Shown one piece after another: positions 25,326-32,624 of a DNA stretch of 64,000 bases (positions are counted from its first letter, which is position 1; the number at the start of each line of letters is the position of its first letter). Source of the DNA: Aureimonas psammosilenae (GTDB lineage Bacteria; Pseudomonadota; Alphaproteobacteria; Rhizobiales; Rhizobiaceae); contig NZ_WEZG01000004.1 of the NCBI RefSeq assembly GCF_009176975.1, positions 62,001 to 126,000 of the forward strand, written 5' to 3'. The notes beneath the pieces were generated by a model, which did not search any database, was not told the origin of the DNA, and was given only the letters and a program-made list of their open reading frames with translations. Made by a program: the position numbers and the translations under genes.

Positions 25326-25854
25326 CCTGACCTCCCTTGGCGTTGAAACTGACGACGTTGGACGGGGTCTCCCCGGCTTCCCATTCGCGCAATCGCTGGC
25401 GGGCGCGGGACAGGCGGGACACGAGCGTACCGACGGGTATGCCGAGCGAGGCGGCGGCCTCGTCGTAGGACAGCCCCTCGACGGACACGAGATGAAGCGC
25501 GGCGCGCTGCTCGTCCGGCAGTGCCATGAAGGCGCGGCGCACGTCCGCCAGCCGCGCCGCGCCGTGCTGCGACCCTTCCGCCGCCGGATCGACGCGAAGG
25601 CCGATCTCGGCGTTGCGCAGAGCCTCGGCCCGGCGGGAACGGAGCTGGTCCACGAAGCGGTTGTGGAGGATCGACATCAGCCAGGGGCGAAGCGCGCGGC
25701 CTGTCTGGAACTGGTCGCGCTTTTCCATGGCGCGCACCAGCGCGTCGTGAACGAGGTCTTCCGCTTCGTTCGGGTCGCGCGTCAGGGACAACGCGTAACG
25801 GCGCAGGGGGCCCAAAAGGCCGATCACGTCGATGTCGCGCTTCTTGTCGCTCAT
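25309..25854 (-). CDS. ECF-family RNA polymerase sigma factor
   Basis: 181 residues with sigma region 2 (YALSLTRDPNEAEDLVHDAL, then RPWLMSILHNRFVDQLR) and region 4 (LPDEQRAALHLVSVEGLSYD and IPVGTLVSRLSRARQRL). There is no region 1 or 3, as expected of extracytoplasmic-function sigmas. It is encoded just before and overlapping its anti-sigma. Such pairs usually autoregulate; the 76-bp upstream gap contains the palindromic CGTATACG near 25858, but I cannot assign a promoter motif. Possible targets include the downstream Bax-inhibitor and DUF2076 genes. Confidence 0.92.
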   Translation of the reverse strand: MSDKKRDIDVIGLLGPLRRYALSLTRDPNEAEDLVHDALVRAMEKRDQFQTGRALRPWLMSILHNRFVDQLRSRRAEALRNAEIGLRVDPAAEGSQHGAARLADVRRAFMALPDEQRAALHLVSVEGLSYDEAAASLGIPVGTLVSRLSRARQRLREWEAGETPSNVVSFNAKGGQDASER

Positions 25855-25930
25855 GTCTCGTATACGGACGGCAGACGACTTCCATCCATGAAGCGCGAGA
25901 TTTTTTTCGCCGGTCCGATCCGGCTAACCC

Positions 25931-26398
25931 TCACCCTTGCGGCGAAGCCAGAATCTCGCGCATCGCCTCCACCACGAGGCGGTGATCCTCGACGTCCGGC
26001 AAGCCGCTCACCACGACGGCCCCGACGCAAGCCCCGCCCCGGATCAGGATCGGCACGCCCCCGCCGCTCGCCACGTAATCGGTCTCGGAAAGGCCGTAGC
26101 GCTCGGCAAGGCTCTTGCCCTTCGCCTCGCAAAGAAGCCGCATCGCGAGCGAGGACTGGTGGAAGCGCATCACCGTGTTGCGCTTGCGGCGGATCCATTC
26201 CGTGTTGTCCGGGGTCGCGCCCGGCAGCGCGGCGGCGAAAAGCAGGTGGCCGGCGAGCGTGATCTCCGTCGCGATGGCGAGCTTGCCCGCATCGCCCTTC
26301 TCGCGGATCAGGCAACCGAGACGCCACGCGGTTGACGTGTCGAAGTGCGCAAACACGATGTCCTGCATCTCGGCGGCAAGTTCGTCCAGCGTCGGCAA
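25931..26398 (-). CDS. UPF0303 / heme-degrading (HbpS-like) domain protein
   Basis: 155 residues from a TTG start, chosen because AGGAAGGA lies six bases upstream and the gene then starts 16 bp after the ATPase gene. The family phrase FDTSTAWRLGCLIREKG near the N terminus, RRKRNTVMRFHQSSLAM in the middle and VASGGGVPILIRGGACVGAVVVSG near the end are typical of the UPF0303/GlcG-HbpS fold, related to proteins that bind or degrade heme. The biological role is not known. It is the third gene of a unit with the two nuclease genes. Confidence 0.78.
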   Translation of the reverse strand: MPTLDELAAEMQDIVFAHFDTSTAWRLGCLIREKGDAGKLAIATEITLAGHLLFAAALPGATPDNTEWIRRKRNTVMRFHQSSLAMRLLCEAKGKSLAERYGLSETDYVASGGGVPILIRGGACVGAVVVSGLPDVEDHRLVVEAMREILASPQG

Positions 26399-26414
26399 GG
26401 GATCGTCCTTCCTG

Positions 26415-29400
26415 TCAGATCTCGTGGATGCGCACGTCCGGCGCGACCTGTTTCGCCAGATCGCAGAGATGCCGGTGATGGGTGAGATAAACGACCTGCC
26501 CCGTCCGAGCCATGCCGGCGAGAAGGCGAAGCACCTCTTCCGAGCGCGGCTCGTCGAAGGTTTCCATGATGTCGTCGGCCACGAAAGGCACCGCGCGGCG
26601 GGCGCTCGCGAACTCCTCGTAGCCGGCGAGGCGCAGGCTCAGATAAAGCTGGAAGCGCGTGCCCTTCGACATATCGCCGGCGAGCTTGGACGCCCCGTCG
26701 CGGGTGATGCCGATCAAGGTCTCGCGGTCCTTTTCGGGGCGCGCGGAAAGCCCGGCATAGTCGCCGCGCGTCATGGCGGCGAAGGCGGCGGAGGCGCGGT
26801 CCATCATGGTGGAGCGGTGTTCGTCGCGGAACGCGGCGAGCGCCCCTTGCGCGACGAGAAGGCCGGCCTTCAGGCGCAGCCAGCGCAAGGCCGCTTCTTC
26901 CAGCGCCAGCAGCACCGTCTGGCGCTCGCCCTGCAGCCGTGCCGCCGCGTCGTCGCCGCCGACACGCTCCAGCGCGTCGCGGCTCGCGGTCATGGCGGCA
27001 TAGAGTTCCCGCGTGCGGCCGTGGAGATCCTCGGCCCTGGCGGCAAGCTCGGCGCGCGTCGCCTCCGCTTCCACCGGATCGACAAGGTCCAGTTCGCTCG
27101 ACGCGTCATCGACGGAAGGGGCGCGCATTTCGGTCAGCAGACGGTTGCCGGCAGCAGCCAGTTCGGTTTCGAGCCGGGCGCGCGCGGCATCCCGCTCCAT
27201 CGCGTCCGAAACCTCCCGAAGAGTCTCGACGCCGAAGAAGGCCAGCATTTCGGTGCGGCGCGTGTCGAAGCGGCTTTTTTCTTGCCCGAGTTCGCGTTCT
27301 TGTTCGATCAGTTGCGCCAGCGAGCGCTCCTTGTCGGCCCGCAGATGCGCCGCGCGCTCGGCGGTGTCGAGGCGCTCCGTCAGGCGTCCGAGAATGTCGG
27401 CCGGGGACGAGCCTTCCTCCTTCGCGCCGAGGCGGGCTGCCAGCCCTGACACCTCGGCGGCGAAAGCCTGCCGCTCGGCCTCGACACCTGCGATCTCGGA
27501 CGCGATCTCGCGGCGCTCGGCCAGAAGAGTTTCCAGGCGGCGCCCGATATCGAGAAGGGCGCGCACCGCCGCCGGCCCCTCGCCGGGCGCGATCCAGGTC
27601 TGTGCCAGCGCCTCGCTCCAGCGCCGGCTCCACTCGTCGAAACGGGCAGCGGCAGCCCCCGCTTGGCGCTCGCGCGTCGCCAGCGCGGCTTCGCATTCGG
27701 CAAGGCGGCGGGCAGCCCCCGCGCGCTCCGTGCGCCGGCCCGCTTCCCCCGCAACGAGCCGCTCGGCCGCGCCCACCATGTCGTCGCCATCCGCGAAAGC
27801 ATCGAAGCCGAAGGGCGCGAGCGCTTCGCCGAGACGCCGGCGGTCGGCCTCGATCTCATTTCGCGCGGCCTCGGCGCGCTCCTCGGCTTCCGCCAGGGCA
27901 TCCAGCCGGGCAAGTGCATCGAGGCGTCGGCGCTCGAACCCGTCCAGCCGGTCGAGCAGGCGGTCGAGGCCTTCGCCGCCCTCGGCGCGGAAGGGAAGGC
28001 TCGCGCGGACTTCACCCTCCAGCTCGCCGCGCTCCGCTTCCGCCCCTTGGAGAAGTTCGCGCGCGCGCCGGCCCGCCTCCGTGGCGAGCGCCAGATCGCG
28101 GGCGGATTTCCGCATGTCCTCGAGATCCCGCGCGCGGGAAAGGCGCGCGTCAGCCAGCCGGTCGTTCTCCGCCATGGCCGCCTCGAAGGCATCGGCGCTG
28201 GCATCGTTCAAACTTTCGCGATGGCGCGCCCAGGCGGCGTCGCGCATTTGGCGAAGGTTCTTCGCCGTCTCGTCGTCGATCGCGCCGGCATCGGCTTGGA
28301 AAGCGTCGAGCCGCGTCCGCTCCGCGCCGACCCGCGTTTCGACCTCGCGAAGACGCTCGCGCTCGGCCGCGATCCGTAGACCCAAGTCCGCGCCGCGCTT
28401 GCGCCATGCCTCGACGCGCCGCGCATCGGGAACGTCCAGCGCGCGCAACTCCGCCGGCTCGCCGCGCCAGGGCTGGAGAGCGTCCACCGCCTCGCCCGCG
28501 CGGCGCGACAGGGTGGCGATCTCGCGCACCTCATGGCGCAGCCGTCCCGGCGCGTCGCTGCGGCGGGAGGCGGCGAGCGCGTCTTCCAGGGCCTCGGTCT
28601 CGGCGCTTTCCCCCTCGCCCAGCATCTCTGCCTGGCGGCGGGCGCGCTCCAGCACCTCGGCGGCTTCCGCCAGTTCGTTCGCCGCCGCATTCCGCCGCTC
28701 ATCGAGCCCGGCGCGCGCTTCGATCAGTTCGGACAGCGTCGCGGCAAGGGCCGGCGGCAGGGCCAAGGTTTCCGGCGCGAGCCCGGCGGCGGCATTGCCG
28801 AGGTCGCGAAGAAGCGCGGCGATGCCGTGGTTCTTGTCGTCCCACAACCTCTGGCGCTTGGGCAGCGCGATTTGCGTCGCGCGGTCGGCGCCGAGGCGCT
28901 CGGTGAGATGCCGGATGCCAGCCGCTTCGCCGAGGATCGCGCCGTCGGGCACGAGCCCGTTGATCTCGGCGCGATGGCGCTCGATAGTGTCCTTCAGCGT
29001 TTCCGCCAGCGCCCCGATCCGCGTTTCATCCAGAAGAAGGCGCGGCGTTTCTTCCCGCCAGGAAGAAGGCGGGCGGGGCAGATCGGCGTGGGCGTGAAGC
29101 TCGGCGCGAAGGCGCTTCAGGTCGGCGGCGAGCGGCAGGGCGCGCGCGATCCGCTCGGCGCGTTCCAGCCGCGCCAGCACCTGTCCCCGCTCGGCGCTCG
29201 CCGCCTCGTAGTCGCGGGCACTCGCATTCGCGGTGTCGGAAAGCTGGCGATAGGTCGAGGCGGCGGTATCGATCGCGTCGCGCTCGGTCTTCAGGTCGTT
29301 CAACCGCGCCTTCAAGGCGGCGATCTCGGTGGAGCGGGCGCGCTTCTTGTGGATCGCGTCGGCTTCCTCGGAGGCTTTGGCCAGATGTGCGCCGAGCCGC

Positions 29401-29873
29401 CCAAGGCCGCTGCTTCCCGAAAACAGAAGCTCGCCGAGATCGCCCCGGCTTTGCAGGATGGCGTCGCCGCCCGCTTCCAGCGTTTCGTCGTCGAGCGAGA
29501 ACATGGTGCGATAAGCGTCGCGCCCGAGCCCTGACAGGGCGCCGGCGACCAGCGCCTCGTTGACGAGCCCGCCATCGGGCCCGGTGAGCGATCCGGCGCG
29601 CTGCTTGCGCCGCACGATCTCGTGGGTTCCGCCGTCCCATTCGAGGCAGCCGCCGATCTCCATCAGCTTGTAATCGTGAAGGAAACCGTAGCGGCTACGC
29701 TCCTCGATGCCGAAGAGAAGGTCGAGATAGGCCGACAGGGCCGTGGACTTGCCTGCCTCGTTCAGGCCGTAGACGATGTGAAGATCGGGCGCGCCGGCTT
29801 TGGCCGCGCCGAAATCGAGACGGCGATCGGTGAACTTGCCGTAACGCGTCAGGTCGAGCCGGCGAAGGCGCAT
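26415..29873 (-). CDS. yhaN: YhaN-type SMC-like AAA ATPase (SbcC-like)
   Basis: 1152 residues. The N-terminal Walker A is VYGLNEAGKSTALSAYLDLL with FGIE following; the C terminus carries the Walker B segment VPFVADDIMETFDEPRSE and a switch region YLTHHRHLCDLA. Between them is ~900 residues of charged, Ala/Glu/Arg-rich coiled coil. This is the YhaN family, related to SbcC/Rad50, which works with an Mre11-like nuclease on DNA ends. Its ATG shares one base with the stop of that nuclease gene (TGATG), so they form a complex-encoding pair. Confidence 0.9.
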   Translation of the reverse strand: MRLRRLDLTRYGKFTDRRLDFGAAKAGAPDLHIVYGLNEAGKSTALSAYLDLLFGIEERSRYGFLHDYKLMEIGGCLEWDGGTHEIVRRKQRAGSLTGPDGGLVNEALVAGALSGLGRDAYRTMFSLDDETLEAGGDAILQSRGDLGELLFSGSSGLGRLGAHLAKASEEADAIHKKRARSTEIAALKARLNDLKTERDAIDTAASTYRQLSDTANASARDYEAASAERGQVLARLERAERIARALPLAADLKRLRAELHAHADLPRPPSSWREETPRLLLDETRIGALAETLKDTIERHRAEINGLVPDGAILGEAAGIRHLTERLGADRATQIALPKRQRLWDDKNHGIAALLRDLGNAAAGLAPETLALPPALAATLSELIEARAGLDERRNAAANELAEAAEVLERARRQAEMLGEGESAETEALEDALAASRRSDAPGRLRHEVREIATLSRRAGEAVDALQPWRGEPAELRALDVPDARRVEAWRKRGADLGLRIAAERERLREVETRVGAERTRLDAFQADAGAIDDETAKNLRQMRDAAWARHRESLNDASADAFEAAMAENDRLADARLSRARDLEDMRKSARDLALATEAGRRARELLQGAEAERGELEGEVRASLPFRAEGGEGLDRLLDRLDGFERRRLDALARLDALAEAEERAEAARNEIEADRRRLGEALAPFGFDAFADGDDMVGAAERLVAGEAGRRTERAGAARRLAECEAALATRERQAGAAAARFDEWSRRWSEALAQTWIAPGEGPAAVRALLDIGRRLETLLAERREIASEIAGVEAERQAFAAEVSGLAARLGAKEEGSSPADILGRLTERLDTAERAAHLRADKERSLAQLIEQERELGQEKSRFDTRRTEMLAFFGVETLREVSDAMERDAARARLETELAAAGNRLLTEMRAPSVDDASSELDLVDPVEAEATRAELAARAEDLHGRTRELYAAMTASRDALERVGGDDAAARLQGERQTVLLALEEAALRWLRLKAGLLVAQGALAAFRDEHRSTMMDRASAAFAAMTRGDYAGLSARPEKDRETLIGITRDGASKLAGDMSKGTRFQLYLSLRLAGYEEFASARRAVPFVADDIMETFDEPRSEEVLRLLAGMARTGQVVYLTHHRHLCDLAKQVAPDVRIHEI

Positions 29874-31141
29874 CAGGCGTCCTCGCCTTCAACCGCCGCC
29901 AAGCGCGCCAGCACTTCCTCGCTGCCTTCCCCGATCACGCGGGTCAGAAACTCGGAAAACTCGGCATCGTCGGCGCCCGAAAAGCCGCGCGCTTCGGCGG
30001 GCAGGTCGTTCAAAAGCTCGCGCGCCAAACCCTCGATCTCGTGGCGAAGGCCGTGGGCGGCGCGGATTTCGCCGCGCATCAGGCGGGAAAGTTCGCTCAA
30101 CGGGTCGCCGGAAGCGGGCGCGCCCTCCTCAACCGGCTCGCCGGCCTCCACCACCAGCTTGTCGATCCACAGTGTTCCGAAGCCCACCGCGAAGGCCTCG
30201 ATCTCCTCGGCCAGAACGTCGCGGTCGCGGCGCAGGCGAAAGGCGAGCGGCGTCGCGCCGGTGAGATGAAGGCGCGCCACGAGATGGGGCGAGCGCGCTT
30301 TTTCCCGCGCCCGGCCGAGCGCCGCTTCCATCGCTTCGCGCGCTTCTCGCCAGGAGGCGATGCCGGACAGGTCCACCGTCACGCGCCCGAACTCGGCGAC
30401 GCTGGTGATCCGCTCCTGCGCCTGGACGGAGCCGTCGTCGCTGACCGTCACCAGCGTCACGCTTTTCGCGCCCGCCTCGTTGATGTCGCGCCCTTGCGGG
30501 ATGCCCGGCATCACCACGGTCGCCGGGCCGTCGGCATAGGCGTCGCGCTTGTGGATATGGCCGAGCGCCCAATAGCGAAAGCCGCGCGCCGAAAGCTCGG
30601 CCAGCGAACAGGGAGCGTAGACGTCGTGCCCGGCCGTGCCGCCGAGGCTGGTATGGAGAAGGCCGATATTCACGGCGTCCGGCACGGGGGCGGCAAAGCG
30701 CGGCAGCAGGCTTTCGGGCGCCTGGGGTTTGGCAAAGCTGATGCCGTGGAGCACCACGTCGACGCCGGTCGACACCGTCACCGTTTCGGCCTTCTCGCCG
30801 AAGACCTTGACGTTGTCCGGCAGGCCGAGCCGGGCGGTGATGCGCGAGGTTGCGTCGTGATTGCCCCGGATCTTGAAGACCGCGATGCCGGCATCCGCCA
30901 GCCGCGCCATTTCGGCTCCGAGGAAGCGCGCCGTCTTCATGGAGGTCTGGTCGCCGTCGTAGAGGTCGCCGGCGATCAGAAGCGCGTCGACCCGCTCTTC
31001 GATGCAGAGATCGACAATGGCGGTGAGGGCCGCGCGCGTCGCTCCGCCGATCAGTCCCGCCAGTTCGGGATTGCGCAGCGACAAGGAACGGAGCGGGGAA
31101 TCGAGATGGAGATCGGCGGTATGGACGAAGCGGAAGGCCAT
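29873..31141 (-). CDS. yhaO: YhaO-type DNA repair exonuclease (SbcD/Mre11-like metallophosphoesterase)
   Basis: 422 residues. All calcineurin-like motifs are present: FVHTADLHLDSPL (D and H ligands), LLIAGDLYDGDQ, KIRGNHDATS, LLHTSLGG and the WALGHIHK motif. The C-terminal ~150 residues form a capping and ATPase-docking region. Mre11/SbcD-type enzymes use two Mn2+ ions for exonuclease and endonuclease activity. Together with the following coiled-coil ATPase it makes an Mre11-Rad50-like machine for DNA-end processing, distinct from canonical SbcCD. Confidence 0.9.
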   Translation of the reverse strand: MAFRFVHTADLHLDSPLRSLSLRNPELAGLIGGATRAALTAIVDLCIEERVDALLIAGDLYDGDQTSMKTARFLGAEMARLADAGIAVFKIRGNHDATSRITARLGLPDNVKVFGEKAETVTVSTGVDVVLHGISFAKPQAPESLLPRFAAPVPDAVNIGLLHTSLGGTAGHDVYAPCSLAELSARGFRYWALGHIHKRDAYADGPATVVMPGIPQGRDINEAGAKSVTLVTVSDDGSVQAQERITSVAEFGRVTVDLSGIASWREAREAMEAALGRAREKARSPHLVARLHLTGATPLAFRLRRDRDVLAEEIEAFAVGFGTLWIDKLVVEAGEPVEEGAPASGDPLSELSRLMRGEIRAAHGLRHEIEGLARELLNDLPAEARGFSGADDAEFSEFLTRVIGEGSEEVLARLAAVEGEDA

Positions 31142-31199
31142 GATCCCCGTCTATAGAGCATTGTCCGGCAAACCGAAATCGTCGCGGACGACCGTTCGA

Positions 31200-31895
31200 T
31201 CAATCGAAGCCGCAGGGCCAGCCGGCGGAGCCGGTGAGGCCGGCGGGCAGCTTGGTGTCCTTGTCGCCGCAGGCAAGGTCGATCTGCCCCTGCTGGAGCC
31301 CGGTCACGGCGGAGAGATCGGAGCCCTCGATGCGCGTCAGGAACATATAAGCGCCGGTGAAGTTCAAAGGCCCGCCGATCGCCGCGCCCTTGAAGCTCGC
31401 GCGGGCGAGATTGGCGAAGGTGAAGTTGTTGTCGCCGAGTGCCGCGCCGGCGAAATCGACGCGCCCGAGTTCGGCTTTCTCGAAATTGCTTCCCGCCAGC
31501 GCCGCGCCGGCAAAGGAAGAGCGCTGAAGCTCGGCGCTGCGGAAGGACGCTCCTTGCGCGGAGATCTTGGAAAGGTCGGTGCGGTAGCCCTCGATCGCGG
31601 CGAAGTTCGCGCCGTCGGCTTTCGCCCCGGCGAGCGAGGAACGGCCGAGCTTGGCGTCTTCGAGATTGGCGCCGGTCAGGATGGTTTCGCGAAGGTCGCT
31701 TTGGCCGAGATCCGTGCCGCGAAGATCCGCCCGGTCGAGATTGGAGCCGGACAGCATCAGGTTGCGGCGGTTGCAGCCGCTCCAATCGCGCCCCGGCTCG
31801 GCTTCGCCCCGGCAGTCCGCCGCTTGCGCCCCGAACCCCGTGCCGATCAGAATCGCAAGCGCCAGGACGCCGCGTTTCATTCCCTTCTTCGACAT
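31200..31895 (-). CDS. Secreted pentapeptide-repeat protein
   Basis: 231 residues from the ATG at 31895, preceded by GGGAGCC; an alternative ATG five codons on would also leave the signal peptide intact. The signal peptide (GVLALAILIGTGFGAQA) is followed by a C-x13-C pair and then about 25 tandem pentapeptides of the A(D/N)LXX type, for example NLDRADLRGTDLGQSDLRET. These build a right-handed quadrilateral beta-helix. The tail has another cysteine pair (LACGDKD, WPCGFD). Periplasmic pentapeptide proteins are of unknown function; cytosolic ones can protect gyrase, but secretion argues against that here. Confidence 0.85.
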   Translation of the reverse strand: MSKKGMKRGVLALAILIGTGFGAQAADCRGEAEPGRDWSGCNRRNLMLSGSNLDRADLRGTDLGQSDLRETILTGANLEDAKLGRSSLAGAKADGANFAAIEGYRTDLSKISAQGASFRSAELQRSSFAGAALAGSNFEKAELGRVDFAGAALGDNNFTFANLARASFKGAAIGGPLNFTGAYMFLTRIEGSDLSAVTGLQQGQIDLACGDKDTKLPAGLTGSAGWPCGFD

Positions 31896-31980
31896 GGCTC
31901 CCGTGCCTCCGTCACTCATGGGCACAGCTATACTCCAAGAACGGGTGCGCCGTCATGGGGAAGGCGCTGTCCGTCCGAAC

Positions 31981-32562
31981 TCAGCAGCGCCGAAGCTGCG
32001 CCTCGTAGCGCGCCGCCATGGTGGCCGCGCGGCGCGCGCCGCGAAGGGCTTCCGGCCGCTTGCGCCAGACCTCGCGCTCGTAGCCCGCATGGCCGGAATG
32101 GTAGGCGAGGTAGAGCCGGGCGGCGTCGCTTCGCGAAATGCCGAGCCGGCGGCTCGTATCGGCGTGGTACCAGCCGATGAAGTGGATCGCGTCGGCGAAG
32201 TTGTCGCGCCGGGCGAAGCTCCGTCCGGTTCGGCGGCGATATTCGTCCCAGGTGCCGTCGAGGGCCTGGGCATAGCCGTAGGCGCTGGAAATTCGGCCCG
32301 TCGGGATGAACAGGAACCAGGTGCGCGGCGGCCGGGCATTCGGCTTGAAGTTCGATTCCGCCTGGATGGTCGCCATCAGCACGGAAACAGGCACGCCGAA
32401 CTCGGCTGACACGCGCTCGGCATCGCCCCGCCAATCGGTGAAAAGCCCGCTACGCTGCTCGAAGATCGCGCAGGAATTGCCCGTGTTCTTCGGCGGCGAA
32501 GCGCAAGCACCCAGCGTCAGGATGGCGAGGAGGGCAAAAAGGCGCGTCGCGTGTCCTGTCAT
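31981..32562 (-). CDS. Lytic-transglycosylase-like lipoprotein (SLT fold)
   Basis: 193 residues. A lipoprotein signal ends at LGAC (C20). The mature domain is a small Slt/lysozyme-like fold: MATIQAESNFKPNA carries the probable catalytic glutamate E69, and SSAYGYAQALDGTWDEYRR is the conserved second motif. These enzymes cleave the glycan strands of peptidoglycan to 1,6-anhydro products, often to make room for envelope complexes. The gene lies 85 bp after the pentapeptide gene and upstream on the minus strand is the glycan operon, with 62 bp between. Confidence 0.82.
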   Translation of the reverse strand: MTGHATRLFALLAILTLGACASPPKNTGNSCAIFEQRSGLFTDWRGDAERVSAEFGVPVSVLMATIQAESNFKPNARPPRTWFLFIPTGRISSAYGYAQALDGTWDEYRRRTGRSFARRDNFADAIHFIGWYHADTSRRLGISRSDAARLYLAYHSGHAGYEREVWRKRPEALRGARRAATMAARYEAQLRRC

Positions 32563-32624
32563 GGCCGCGAAGGCTAGGCGTCACTCGTTACCGAATCCTT
32601 GCGCCTTCGCTCACACCCCCGGCA

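Noticed and set aside
25857-25866. GTATAC palindrome upstream of the ECF sigma gene, considered as a third copy of the GntR operator
   Set aside because: It lacks the 7-bp spacer and CTGG flank of the two apiose-locus sites; a short palindrome of this size is expected by chance.
26939-29097. Two long plus-strand frames inside yhaN
   Set aside because: Extremely Arg/Ser/Ala-biased sequence antisense to a coiled-coil gene in high-GC DNA; no domains.
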